Of a stretch of 64,000 nt of DNA, positions 1-8,768 are shown piece after piece. This stretch comes from CALVUJ01 sp045119835. GTDB lineage: Bacteria > Bacillota_I > Bacilli_A > RFN20 > DUOF01. Below the pieces are notes generated by a model, which saw only the letters and a list, made by a program, of their open reading frames with translations, did not search any database and was not told where the DNA came from. Each line of letters starts with the position of its first letter. Positions within the stretch are counted from its first letter, which is position 1. The stretch spans positions 1 to 64,000 of the forward strand of contig JBGVED010000015.1 of assembly GCA_045119835.1 (NCBI GenBank). The letters are read 5' to 3'. The translations under genes and the position numbers were made by a program.

Positions 1-72
1 AATTTTGAATCTAAATATACAATAATTTTCATTATAAAAATAATGGTTAGTGATGGAAATAAATGAAATTTC

Positions 73-90
73 ATGTTAAAATATTAACAT
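73..90 (+). promoter_or_regulatory. Inverted repeat directly upstream of an RBS
   Basis: ATGTTAA (73-79) and TTAACAT (84-90) form a 7-bp inverted repeat with an AATA loop, ending one base before the AAGGAGG ribosome binding site at 91-97. In RNA it would be a small hairpin abutting the RBS; in DNA it could be an operator. It is AT-only apart from one G-C pair, so it may be chance. Confidence 0.3.
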
Positions 91-105
91 AAGGAGGAAA
101 GGAAT

Positions 106-342
106 ATGACATTTGATAAATGGTTTAATAAACAATCTAGATTGGTTCAAATTATTCTATTATTAATTCCTGGAATAAACTGGATTGTTGAATTATTAGT
201 TAGATGGTCTCTAGCTCTAAGAAAGAAGGATGTACTTTACATTATTGTTGCTATTTTAGTTACAATTCCTGTAGGTATTGCATTCGGATGGTTAGATTTA
301 GTTTGGATATTATTATTCAACCATTTAATTTTAGGAAAATAA
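106..342 (+). CDS. Small hydrophobic membrane protein, 78 aa
   Basis: I do not recognise a named family. The protein has an amphipathic start (MTFDKWFNKQSR) and then two or three hydrophobic segments, about residues 12-35, 43-62 and 62-75, so it should sit in the cytoplasmic membrane with little soluble mass. ATG at 106 follows a strong AAGGAGG site (91-97). A basic stretch RWSLALRKKD lies between the segments. It is followed by a clear terminator (364-388), so it appears to be a single-gene unit or the end of one starting left of the window. Function unknown; small proteins of this kind may be membrane-stress or transporter accessory proteins, but nothing here shows that. Confidence 0.7.
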   Translation: MTFDKWFNKQSRLVQIILLLIPGINWIVELLVRWSLALRKKDVLYIIVAILVTIPVGIAFGWLDLVWILLFNHLILGK

Positions 343-363
343 TTAAGTAAATGTTATTCTTTC

Positions 364-388
364 AAAGAGGCTTTTGCCTCTTTTTTTT
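364..388 (+). terminator. Rho-independent terminator
   Basis: Stem AAAGAGGC (364-371), loop TTTT, GCCTCTTT (376-383), then a T run. It ends the transcript of the 78-aa membrane protein gene. Confidence 0.85.
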
Positions 389-457
389 GTGTTAAAAAAA
401 TACAAATAAAAGCGTAAAAATATTGACTAAAAATATTTGATTTTGTCGGACGATTTT

Positions 458-486
458 TTGATAAATTAATAAAATTATATGCTAAT
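458..486 (+). promoter_or_regulatory. Candidate promoter of the thymidine kinase gene
   Basis: TTGATA (458-463), 17 bp, GCTAAT (481-486). It would start transcription close to 493, giving a very short leader before the GGGGAG site at 495-500. The -10 is imperfect. Confidence 0.4.
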
Positions 487-507
487 ATGTTCGTGGGGAG
501 TGAAAGT

Positions 508-1146
508 ATGGCAAAATTATATTTTAAGTATGGAGCTATGGGATGCTCTAAAAGTGCACAAGCATTAATGTGTAAGTTCAATTATGAACAAAAAGGATTC
601 AAGGTATTACTTATAAAACCTAGTATTGATACAAGAGACTACAGTGAGGGAAAACCAGTAGTAAAAAGTAGAATTGGAATTCAAAGTGAGTGTGAAATCA
701 TTTGTAAAGATGCATCACTATTAGAATTATATAAAAAATTAAGTGAGAACAATAAATATGATGTAATGATTATAGATGAAGCGCAATTCTGTAGTGAATC
801 ACAAATAAACGATTGTAAAGAAATTTCTGTTGATATACCAGTAATTTGTTATGGCTTAAAAACAAATTTTAGAAGTTACCTATTTGAAGGTAGTAAAAGA
901 TTAATAGAAATTGCAGATAGTATAAGTGAAATAAAGTCTTTGTGCAGTTGTGGTGCTAATGCAACAGTTAACGCAAGACTTATTAATGGTGAAATAGTAA
1001 CAGAAGGAGAAGAAGTTGTTATTGGAGGGGATGAAACTTATGTTGCTATGTGTTATAACTGCTGGAGAAATCTTCAAAAAGAACAAGAATTACTAAGAAA
1101 TCAAATGAAATTAAATATAGAAAAAAATGAAATCCTTTGCGAATAA
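508..1146 (+). CDS. tdk: Thymidine kinase (type II, TK1-like)
   Basis: Phosphorylates thymidine with ATP to dTMP in nucleotide salvage. Start chosen at ATG 508 behind GGGGAG (495-500), rather than an upstream ATG that falls inside the likely -10 box; this gives 212 aa, the usual size. The P-loop region is GAMGCSKS (residues 9-16), followed by Walker-B-like MIIDEAQF with the expected catalytic Glu91, the lasso/substrate region, and four zinc-type cysteines at 146, 148, 182 and 185 (CSC and CYNC). The P-loop has Ser where the canonical GKS/GKT glycine stands. I recall TK1 homologues of gut Clostridia with the same SK pattern, so this is probably a subfamily trait rather than inactivation. A terminator hairpin overlaps the stop codon. 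Confidence 0.85.
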   Translation: MAKLYFKYGAMGCSKSAQALMCKFNYEQKGFKVLLIKPSIDTRDYSEGKPVVKSRIGIQSECEIICKDASLLELYKKLSENNKYDVMIIDEAQFCSESQINDCKEISVDIPVICYGLKTNFRSYLFEGSKRLIEIADSISEIKSLCSCGANATVNARLINGEIVTEGEEVVIGGDETYVAMCYNCWRNLQKEQELLRNQMKLNIEKNEILCE

Positions 1147-1160
1147 GCAAAGGATTTTTA
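1130..1160. terminator. Bidirectional terminator between convergent genes
   Basis: AAATCCTTTGC (1130-1140) pairs with GCAAAGGATTT (1147-1157). The stop codon TAA of the thymidine kinase gene lies in the loop, and T/A runs flank both sides, so it can serve the plus gene and the convergent minus gene ending at 1158. Confidence 0.8.
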
Positions 1161-1859
1161 ATTATCTTTTTTTAGTTTGCTAAAAGACATTCTATTAACG
1201 GTAAATACGCTACAAGTTAATACTATTTGGCTAATTATATAAAAAATTTTTCCTATATTAAAAGGCATTTCCTGCAAATAGTTAATAAAAGAAACATTTA
1301 CAATAGTATAACTATCAATGTTCAAAAACATAGTTATTGAAGCGGAAACGAATAAAATTAGTAATCCAATTGGAAAAAAATTATTAATGCCAATATCTTT
1401 TATGGTAAATAAAATGTTCAAGAAAATACTAACTATATATATAATAAAAATAAAAGCTAAAACATCAAAGCGCTCTTTTAATGTAAAATAAGAAACCAAT
1501 AAACATATAAAAGTAACTGATACTCTTACTATGATATTTTGCTTTTTATAATCACTTTGAATAAAACTTCTTAGAAAATATAAGACTTGGATTATGGTTG
1601 ATGTTATTAAGGGTACAAGAGTAAATTCATTGAAAAATAGTAATAATATTTCAAAAATCAAAGTCAAAGACATAGCGATAATCATAATATAATAATCAGT
1701 GGTTTTACAAAACAAAAAACAAGTCATTATAAAACAAAGAAGAATTGATAAAATTGATAAGATATTAGTACTAAATAAATCACCAAAACCTATAATTAAA
1801 GCTAAAATAAATAATTGAATACTTAAGAAAAAAATTAGAGATAACTGCTTATTTTTCAT
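1158..1859 (-). CDS. Polytopic membrane protein, possibly YhhN/TMEM86-like
   Basis: 233 aa with about seven or eight hydrophobic segments spread over the whole length and only short charged loops, so an integral membrane protein. The arrangement around residues 60-100 (a charged break, a leucine-rich helix, then a Q..YFLR segment) loosely resembles the YhhN/TMEM86 lysoplasmalogenase family, but I cannot identify its catalytic acids with confidence and would treat that as a guess. The start ATG (1857-1859, complement) lies inside the end of the upstream alcohol dehydrogenase gene (11-nt overlap) behind an AAAAGG site, so the two are very probably cotranscribed and translationally coupled. Confidence 0.6.
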   Translation of the reverse strand: MKNKQLSLIFFLSIQLFILALIIGFGDLFSTNILSILSILLCFIMTCFLFCKTTDYYIMIIAMSLTLIFEILLLFFNEFTLVPLITSTIIQVLYFLRSFIQSDYKKQNIIVRVSVTFICLLVSYFTLKERFDVLAFIFIIYIVSIFLNILFTIKDIGINNFFPIGLLILFVSASITMFLNIDSYTIVNVSFINYLQEMPFNIGKIFYIISQIVLTCSVFTVNRMSFSKLKKDN

Positions 1860-3069
1860 TTGAAATACCTTTTATTTTATTTAACATATTTTTGCATTGA
1901 AGTTTGTTCATTAAACGAGGATTCCCGCACATATAACTTTCTTTAAGTATTCTTTTTACAATCATATTATAATCTTTTTCTTTTATTTCTCTTATATTTG
2001 TTGGAATTTTCAGAGTTTCGTTCAACTCTTTTATTTTATATATTACTTTATTAGCAAGATTGTCACAACTTTCCTCTTTACTACCTAATTTGCAATAAAT
2101 GGCAATTTCACTTAAAGATTTTTTTGATTTTGGGAAAGAAAATTCTAAAATATAAGGTAAAATAATTGCATTAGCTAAACCATGAGGAAGATGGTAGAAT
2201 TCACCCATTCTGTGAGCGAAATTATGTACATATCCAATATTTATTCTTCTAAAAGCAATTCCAGCTTTATAAGAAGCAAGAGCCATATTTTCGCGATATT
2301 TTAAATTTGTAGGTTCTTCATAAACTTTTTCAATAGTATTAAAAATCATTTTTATTGCTTCTAGTGCTTCTTGTTTATCCTTTTTAAAATATTTTGAATT
2401 AGAACTAATATATGCTTCTATTGCATGAGTTAGAGCATCTATTGCAGTATATGCGGTAATATTAAGTGGTAAATTTACTGTTAAATTTGCATCAAGCGCA
2501 ACATGGGATGGAACATATTTGTTACTAAACAAAGGGTATTTTTGTTTTGTTTGTTTATTTGTAATTAAAGCGAAAAAAGTATTTTCACTACCTGTACCTG
2601 ATGTTGTAGGAATAGCAAAAAAAGGAACATTAAATTTTCTTATTCCTCCAATCAATCTTTTTAACTTAAACACACTTTTAGTTGGATCACTAACTCTAGC
2701 ACCAATTACTTTAGAACAATCCATAACGCTTCCTCCACCAAAAGCAACTATAGCATCACAATTATTGTCGTTATACAATTTAAATCCTTTTTCTACTGTT
2801 TCAATACTAGGGTCACTTTCAACTTCATCAAACACAAAATAATCTATGTTATTGGCTTTTAAAAAGTTTAAAAATGATCCAATTAAATTCAATTTAACAA
2901 TAGTTTTATCGCTTACAATTAAAATTTTGCTTAATTTCTTTTTCTTAGAAATTTTTACTAAATCAAACAAAGAATTGTTTCCAATATATAATTCTTGTTT
3001 AGGTTCTTTCAACATTTTTATGTACATAGCACAAACAAACTGCTCAATTCTAACAAAAAAATTATTCAT
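1849..3069 (-). CDS. Iron-containing (group III) alcohol dehydrogenase
   Basis: NAD(P)-dependent interconversion of an alcohol and aldehyde; the true substrate cannot be read from sequence. 406 aa, the usual family length of about 380-410. The nucleotide-binding motif GGGSVMD is at 111-117, followed by PTTSGTGSE (about 154-162). Metal ligands of the family are all present: Asp211 and His215 in DALTHAIEAY, His282 in GYVHNFAH and His296 in LPHG. Start ATG at 3069 follows a purine-rich AGGAAGAGAG site. It forms a two-gene unit with the overlapping membrane protein gene (1158-1859), which suggests a shared pathway, perhaps lipid or fermentative alcohol metabolism (inference). Confidence 0.88.
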   Translation of the reverse strand: MNNFFVRIEQFVCAMYIKMLKEPKQELYIGNNSLFDLVKISKKKKLSKILIVSDKTIVKLNLIGSFLNFLKANNIDYFVFDEVESDPSIETVEKGFKLYNDNNCDAIVAFGGGSVMDCSKVIGARVSDPTKSVFKLKRLIGGIRKFNVPFFAIPTTSGTGSENTFFALITNKQTKQKYPLFSNKYVPSHVALDANLTVNLPLNITAYTAIDALTHAIEAYISSNSKYFKKDKQEALEAIKMIFNTIEKVYEEPTNLKYRENMALASYKAGIAFRRINIGYVHNFAHRMGEFYHLPHGLANAIILPYILEFSFPKSKKSLSEIAIYCKLGSKEESCDNLANKVIYKIKELNETLKIPTNIREIKEKDYNMIVKRILKESYMCGNPRLMNKLQCKNMLNKIKGISNEK

Positions 3070-3149
3070 ACTTTCACTCTCTTCCTAAGTAGATTATATA
3101 ATATTTTTCCCTCTTAATGAATGTTATATAAATAAATTTAATGGCAATA

Positions 3150-3178
3150 TTTACATCAATTTGCATAAATTATATAAT
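3150..3178 (+). promoter_or_regulatory. Promoter of the ABC exporter operon
   Basis: TTTACA (3150-3155), exactly 17 bp, TATAAT (3173-3178). This near-consensus SigA-type promoter leaves an AT-rich leader of about 70 nt before the TTG start at 3258. No terminator or known riboswitch is visible in the leader. Confidence 0.75.
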
Positions 3179-3257
3179 TAGTAACGAATAACAGAAAGTA
3201 GAAAAACAACTAATAAAATATAGTTTTTAAATTAAAAATTTAAAGGAGTTGAACAAA

Positions 3258-5000
3258 TTGATTAAAACATTACTTAAGAGTGTAAGAGAATATAAAAATA
3301 AATCTATAATAACGATTATATTTACGGCAACCGAAGTTGTACTCGAATGTATAATACCTTTTGTTATGGCAAGTCTTATAGATAGTATTGAAAAAGAAAG
3401 TTTAATTACTTTATTTGCGTACGGATTTTCGTTAATTTTACTAGCTTTTTCTTCTCTTTATTGTGGTGTAATGGCTGGAAGATGCGCAGCAACTGCGGCG
3501 TGTGGATTTGCTAAAAATTTAAGACACGATTTGTATTATGCAATTCAAGAATATAGTTTTGAAGATGTAGATAAGTTTTCGCAATCTTCTTTAGTTACAA
3601 GACTAACTACAGATGTTAGCAATACTCAAATGGCGTATCAAATGTGTATGAGAATAGTAATACGAGTGCCACTAATGATTATTTTTTCATTTATCATGAG
3701 TTTAACTATACATGCTAAATTATCTTCAATATTTATTGCACTACTACCAGTAATAGGATTTATTTTATTTATGCTAGTAAAAGTTGTTAGTCCGATGTTT
3801 CAAAGAATATTCAAAAAATATGATAATTTAAATAATTCGGTTCAAGAAAATGTTGGCGGAATAAGAGTTGTTAAAGCATTTGCAAGAGAAGAGTTTGAAA
3901 AAGAAAAATTTGATAAAGCAGCTAGTGAAGTTAGAGATAATTTTATAAAGGCAGAACGTTTAGTAGCGCTAAATTCACCAATCATGAATATATGCATTTA
4001 TACTGCAACATTGTTAGTTTCATTTTTAGGAGCTAAAGTTATAATAAATACTATTGGAAGTGAGCTTACTCCTGGAAGGTTGTCTTCATTAATTAATTAT
4101 GGAGTTCAAATACTATCATCACTTATGATGGTATCCATGATATTTGTTATGTTATCTATGTCAGTAACTTCTGCGAAAAGAATTTGCGAAGTAATTGAAC
4201 ATAAAGTTTCAATGAGTAGTCCTGAAAATGGAAAAAAAGAAATAAGCGATGGTAGTATTATATTTGAAAATGTCTCATTTAAATATTCAAAGCAGGCAAA
4301 TAAATATGCATTGTCTGATATTAATTTTAAAATAGAATCAGGAGAAACTGTTGGTATCATAGGGGCAACAGGTTCTTCAAAATCAACACTAGTTCAGCTA
4401 ATACCAAGATTGTTTGATGCTAGTGAAGGAAACGTTTATGTAGGAAACGTTAATGTGAAAGATTATGACTTAGAAGTGTTAAGAAATGAAGTTGCTATGG
4501 TTCTTCAAAAAAATGTGTTATTTTCGGGAACTGTAAAAGAGAATTTAAGATGGGGAAACAAAAACGCTAGTGATGAGGAAATGATTAGAGTTTGTAAATT
4601 AGCGCAAGCTGATGAGTTCGTTTCTAAATTTAGCGAAGGATATGACACATATATAGAACAAGGCGGAACTAATGTTTCTGGAGGTCAAAAGCAGAGGTTA
4701 TGTATTGCAAGGGCTTTGTTAAAAAAACCTAAAATACTAATCTTGGATGATTCTACAAGTGCGGTAGATACAAAAACAGATGCTTTAATTAGAAAAGCAT
4801 TTAAAGAAGAAATTCCAAATACAACAAAACTTATAATTGCTCAAAGGATATCTTCAATTAAAGATTCAGATAAAATAATTGTTCTTGATGGTGGTAAAGT
4901 CGTTGGATTAGGAACTCATGATGAACTATTAAAAGATAACGAAATTTATAAAGAAGTTTATTACTCACAAATAAAATCTTCGAAGAAAGGAAGTGAGTAA
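3258..5000 (+). CDS. ABC exporter half-transporter, degenerate-site subunit
   Basis: First half of a heterodimeric ABC exporter (BmrCD/TM287-288 class): six membrane helices (about 1-305) then a nucleotide-binding domain. I place the start at TTG 3258, 9 nt behind GGAG (3245-3248); the earlier in-frame TTG at 3249 touches the RBS. 580 aa. Walker A is GATGSSKST (about residue 368), with Ser in place of the usual second Gly. The signature is NVSGGQKQR. Walker B ends ILILDDSTS, with Asp where the catalytic Glu should be, and the switch residue is Gln (IIAQRIS) rather than His. These changes mark the non-hydrolytic subunit of such pairs. It is one base upstream of its partner. Substrate unknown; drug or peptide/lipid export are usual for the class. 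Confidence 0.88.
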   Translation: MIKTLLKSVREYKNKSIITIIFTATEVVLECIIPFVMASLIDSIEKESLITLFAYGFSLILLAFSSLYCGVMAGRCAATAACGFAKNLRHDLYYAIQEYSFEDVDKFSQSSLVTRLTTDVSNTQMAYQMCMRIVIRVPLMIIFSFIMSLTIHAKLSSIFIALLPVIGFILFMLVKVVSPMFQRIFKKYDNLNNSVQENVGGIRVVKAFAREEFEKEKFDKAASEVRDNFIKAERLVALNSPIMNICIYTATLLVSFLGAKVIINTIGSELTPGRLSSLINYGVQILSSLMMVSMIFVMLSMSVTSAKRICEVIEHKVSMSSPENGKKEISDGSIIFENVSFKYSKQANKYALSDINFKIESGETVGIIGATGSSKSTLVQLIPRLFDASEGNVYVGNVNVKDYDLEVLRNEVAMVLQKNVLFSGTVKENLRWGNKNASDEEMIRVCKLAQADEFVSKFSEGYDTYIEQGGTNVSGGQKQRLCIARALLKKPKILILDDSTSAVDTKTDALIRKAFKEEIPNTTKLIIAQRISSIKDSDKIIVLDGGKVVGLGTHDELLKDNEIYKEVYYSQIKSSKKGSE

Positions 5001-5001
5001 A

Positions 5002-6939
5002 ATGGCTGAAAGAAAAATGCCAATGAGAAGACCTATAGGAATGCCTAAAGTGAAAATTCCTAAAGGAACGTTTAAAAGACTAATGAAATATTTATTTAAA
5101 TACTACAAGTTTCAATTAATTTTGGTAATGATTTGTTTGTTAGGAAGTGGCTGTGCTGGCGCTGTAGCATCTTCTTTTACCCAAAGTATTGTAGACGATA
5201 TAATAATTCCTGGAATGCAAACAGGTTTTAATAGCGTAAAACACGAGTTGTTTGAAGCAGTAGCAAAAATGATTTTTATTTATAGCATAGGTGTTGTATG
5301 TTCACTTATACATACTCAAATTATGGCTGTTGTTACTCAAGGAACTTTATATCGTTTTAGAAAAGATATGTTTGATAAAATGGAGAGTTTACCAATAGGT
5401 TATTTTGATACACACCAACATGGAGAAATAATGAGTACGTACACAAATGATACAGATACATTAAGACAGTTGATAGGGCAAAGTTTGCCAAATATTTTAC
5501 TATCAAGTATTTCAATAATTGTCATATTTTCTGTAATGATTTCCTTTAGTTTATGGTTAACTTTAGTAGTAATAATTGGAGTTTTTGCTATTTTAAAAGT
5601 AACAAAAAAAATTGGTGGAGCTAGTTCAAAATACATGGTTGAACAACAAAAATCTCTTGCAAAAGAAGAAGGATTTGTTGAAGAAATGATAAAAGGTCAA
5701 AAAGTTATCAAAGTTTTTTGTCATGAAGAAGAGTCTAAGAAAAAGTTTGATGAATTAAATGAAAAATTATTTCAAGACAGCCAAAGAGCAAATAAATTTG
5801 GAAACATTTTAATGCCTATACTTGGAAATATTGGTAATATAATGTATGTTTTAGTAGCCTTTATAGGAGCCTTTTTAGCTATTTATCAAATTAAAAATAT
5901 ATCATTAAGAGGACTTGCAGTTTTAACACCAGGAATTATCATTTCTTTTCTAAGTTTATCTAGACAATTTTCAAACACAATAGGACAGGTTTCTCATCAA
6001 GTTACAATGGTTGTTATGGGATTAGCGGGAGCCAGCAGAATTTTTGCGTTATTAGATGAGAAAGAAGAAGCTGATCAAGGTTATGTTGTTTTAGTAAATG
6101 CTAAAAAAGATGAGGATGGCAATGTGATTGAGTGCGATGAAAAGACTGGAATGTGGGCTTGGAAACATTATCATAAGGATAGCGGTATAACAACATTTGT
6201 AGAGTTAAAAGGAGAAATAGTTCTAGAAGAAGTTGACTTTGGATATATTGAAAATAAACTTGTCTTGCATGATATATCAATAAAAGCAAATCCTGGGCAA
6301 AAAATAGCATTGGTAGGAGCAACTGGTGCAGGTAAAACAACTATAACAAATCTTATTAATCGCTTCTACGATATCCAAGATGGTAAAATAAGATATGATG
6401 GCATTAATATTAATAAAATAAGAAAAAAAGATTTGAGAAGATCTTTCGGTATGGTTTTGCAAGATGTAAATTTATTTACAGGAACTGTAATGGAAAATAT
6501 TAGATATGGTAGATTAACTGCGAGCGATAACGAATGTATAGAAGCAGCAAAAATGGCAAATGCAGATGATTTTATAACAAGATTGCCAGAAGGGTACAAT
6601 ACTATGCTTACTAATAATGGAGCAAATCTTTCTCAAGGACAAAGACAATTATTGTCAATTGCAAGAGCTTTAGTATCAAATGCCCCAGCAATGATTTTAG
6701 ATGAAGCAACATCATCAATAGATACAAGAAGTGAGAAATTGGTTCAAGATGGTATGGATAAACTAATGAAAGGAAGGACTTCTTTTGTTATAGCTCATAG
6801 ACTATCAACTATCCATAATGCAGATGTAATACTAGTTATGGATAAAGGTAGAATTGTAGAGAGAGGAAATCATGAAGAATTAATAAAGTTAAAAGGAATT
6901 TATTATAGGCTGTATACAGGAAAATTTGAATTAGAATAA
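5002..6939 (+). CDS. ABC exporter half-transporter, catalytic subunit
   Basis: Partner of the preceding gene, separated by one base. Start ATG 5002 is preferred over GTG 4993 because the AAAGGAAG site sits before it; 645 aa. It has a basic N-terminal tail with MPMRRPIGMP, six membrane helices (about 35-330) and a canonical nucleotide-binding domain: Walker A GATGAGKTT, signature LSQGQRQL, Walker B AMILDEATSS with the catalytic Glu, and H-loop IAHRLST. Between the membrane domain and the NBD core there is a charged insertion of about 40 residues around 370-410 (GYVVLVNAKKDEDGN onward), typical in my recollection of YheH-like partners. Together with the upstream subunit it should give one active and one degenerate ATP site. 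Confidence 0.9.
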   Translation: MAERKMPMRRPIGMPKVKIPKGTFKRLMKYLFKYYKFQLILVMICLLGSGCAGAVASSFTQSIVDDIIIPGMQTGFNSVKHELFEAVAKMIFIYSIGVVCSLIHTQIMAVVTQGTLYRFRKDMFDKMESLPIGYFDTHQHGEIMSTYTNDTDTLRQLIGQSLPNILLSSISIIVIFSVMISFSLWLTLVVIIGVFAILKVTKKIGGASSKYMVEQQKSLAKEEGFVEEMIKGQKVIKVFCHEEESKKKFDELNEKLFQDSQRANKFGNILMPILGNIGNIMYVLVAFIGAFLAIYQIKNISLRGLAVLTPGIIISFLSLSRQFSNTIGQVSHQVTMVVMGLAGASRIFALLDEKEEADQGYVVLVNAKKDEDGNVIECDEKTGMWAWKHYHKDSGITTFVELKGEIVLEEVDFGYIENKLVLHDISIKANPGQKIALVGATGAGKTTITNLINRFYDIQDGKIRYDGININKIRKKDLRRSFGMVLQDVNLFTGTVMENIRYGRLTASDNECIEAAKMANADDFITRLPEGYNTMLTNNGANLSQGQRQLLSIARALVSNAPAMILDEATSSIDTRSEKLVQDGMDKLMKGRTSFVIAHRLSTIHNADVILVMDKGRIVERGNHEELIKLKGIYYRLYTGKFELE

Positions 6940-6941
6940 AT

Positions 6942-6974
6942 AAAAAAGAAGTTTACCTCAAACTTCTTTTTTTT
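6942..6974. terminator. Bidirectional terminator
   Basis: AAAAAAGAAGTTT (6942-6954) pairs perfectly with AAACTTCTTTTTT (6960-6972). It serves the exporter operon on the plus strand and the convergent minus gene whose stop codon (6953-6955) lies in the hairpin. Confidence 0.85.
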
Positions 6975-8689
6975 GCTGACTCTAAATTAGTTTCATCTTT
7001 ATTTTTAATAGAGGGGGAACTAACACTATCATATAAATTATTTGTTTTTTCAATTTCTAAACTAGAGGTCGAAAATGTATTTTTACAATTGTTTCTGTCA
7101 TAATCAAACAAAGAGTTAAAAATAGTTTCTAGTATAACATTTGAAGAATATTTTTGTGCATCATTTTCACTCATTCTAAATTTGATTTTAGATACATTTT
7201 CTAACGCTTTCTTTGTTTTTTCAATAGGGATTGGAATGGTATTATCCAAACAATGTTTAATAGCGTAATATAAATAGTGAGTAGAGTTGTTATGCTTTTT
7301 TTCTTTTGATTTTACTAAAGCTTTTTTTCCCATAGGAGTATTTAAATATTTTAATGTGTTCTTTTCAATTGTTTTATTTATGGTATGGTCGTAATCATTT
7401 AAATCTTTTGAAAAATAGCAAATTCTTCTATTGTCCAATAAATTACCCAAAGTGAAAAAATCAACTTTTTCAATGCTTTTTTCTTTACAGGAATTAAATG
7501 TATCTTCAGGAGGAATCATAAAATTTGTTAATAAATTTGAAGGTGAATTAGTCAAATCACAATCATAGTATCCTTCTATTTTATATTTATCATCGTTAAC
7601 ATAAACGTTATTTAATGCATGATATACAGAATTAGAATTATTATAAATTTGTACATTAACTTTAATGTTTGGATTGTTAAGTTCATCAAATATAGCTTTA
7701 AAAATAAGTGAATAACTTACACATACGGCTTGTCTAGATGTTAAAGCACTATAAATATCTTGAGAAGAATCGTTTTCATATAAATATGGTTTTTCAGTTA
7801 ATAATTTCCTTACATAAATAAGTTTTTCATAAGGAGATAATGAGCATGTTTTTAAATCATTAACAATAGAATCAATAATTGAATTAGCTTTTAATATTTG
7901 TTTTTTGCTAGAAATCTCATTTCCGGTATAAAATTTTAATTCATAATCTTTATCATATGTCTTTTTTATATAGTTTTCTAATATTAATAAATTTTTAAAT
8001 TCTTTATTAGAAAAATAATAATGTTTAGAAAATAAACACAAATCAACTTTCTTATTATTCGCCTTTAAATGTTTAATAAGGGTTTTTACGATTTTCAATT
8101 GTTTTTTATCAAATTTGTTTTCGTTTGATAAATGTAAGGAAATTAAGCTTTGATTCTTTAAAGATAAATATTCATCAACATTTTTTGTTAGATTTTTGTT
8201 AATTTCGAATAGTTCCAGTTTTGCTTGCTCATTAGCAAATATTGTTTCATTTGTTGAAGTTAACACATTACTATTAGATAAAAAAGATTGACGTGAAAAT
8301 AAAAGAGATTTTTCTCCATTTGAATTCGTTTTAGAAAAGTTTTCAATATATTTTTCAAGAGCCAAAGGAGATATTGCATACATTTCATTAAGTTTAAATT
8401 TAATGTTGTGTTTTTTTGCAAAATCAATAATAAATTTCCAACCCTCATAATTTCCCGGTCTACTTTTAACAAGATCAAATATTAGGTTTATATATCCAGT
8501 ACTACTTTTTATTTTTTCTTTATTAGCCATGTTATATATAGATTTTAAATTTTTATTATATAATTCTTCATCAAAAGGATAAGGCAAACTCATTAATATG
8601 AAATCATTGCTATTTAAAATATATTCTTGCGAAATATTTTCAAGCATATAGTTTAAATCTAATTGATTGCTATTTTTAATGCTTATCAT
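6953..8689 (-). CDS. Large protein with a transglutaminase-like domain
   Basis: 578 aa from ATG 8689; a GTG at 8698 touches the AAAAGGAG site, so the ATG 8 nt downstream is preferred. Residues about 270-390 look like a transglutaminase/papain-like core: a helical lead-in, then SRQAVCVSYS with candidate nucleophile Cys323, SVYHALNNVYV with His357, and EGYYDCD with an Asp at 376 or 378, in the Cys-His-Asp order and spacing of that fold. The N-terminal 260 residues and the low-complexity Ser/Asn/Lys tail are unlike anything I recognise. There is no signal peptide or membrane helix, so it is probably cytosolic. It could be a protease or cross-linking enzyme acting on an unknown protein. Single gene on this strand. 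Confidence 0.6.
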   Translation of the reverse strand: MISIKNSNQLDLNYMLENISQEYILNSNDFILMSLPYPFDEELYNKNLKSIYNMANKEKIKSSTGYINLIFDLVKSRPGNYEGWKFIIDFAKKHNIKFKLNEMYAISPLALEKYIENFSKTNSNGEKSLLFSRQSFLSNSNVLTSTNETIFANEQAKLELFEINKNLTKNVDEYLSLKNQSLISLHLSNENKFDKKQLKIVKTLIKHLKANNKKVDLCLFSKHYYFSNKEFKNLLILENYIKKTYDKDYELKFYTGNEISSKKQILKANSIIDSIVNDLKTCSLSPYEKLIYVRKLLTEKPYLYENDSSQDIYSALTSRQAVCVSYSLIFKAIFDELNNPNIKVNVQIYNNSNSVYHALNNVYVNDDKYKIEGYYDCDLTNSPSNLLTNFMIPPEDTFNSCKEKSIEKVDFFTLGNLLDNRRICYFSKDLNDYDHTINKTIEKNTLKYLNTPMGKKALVKSKEKKHNNSTHYLYYAIKHCLDNTIPIPIEKTKKALENVSKIKFRMSENDAQKYSSNVILETIFNSLFDYDRNNCKNTFSTSSLEIEKTNNLYDSVSSPSIKNKDETNLESAKKRSLR

Positions 8690-8768
8690 TTTAAACACTC
8701 CTTTTGAGTTTTATACTACAATATTAATTATATCACTAAAAGAGATTTTGGGTAGATAAATGCTTTTT

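Noticed and set aside
2519..3088. Plus-strand open frames inside the alcohol dehydrogenase gene
   Set aside because: They are antisense shadows of the well-supported minus-strand gene with no RBS.
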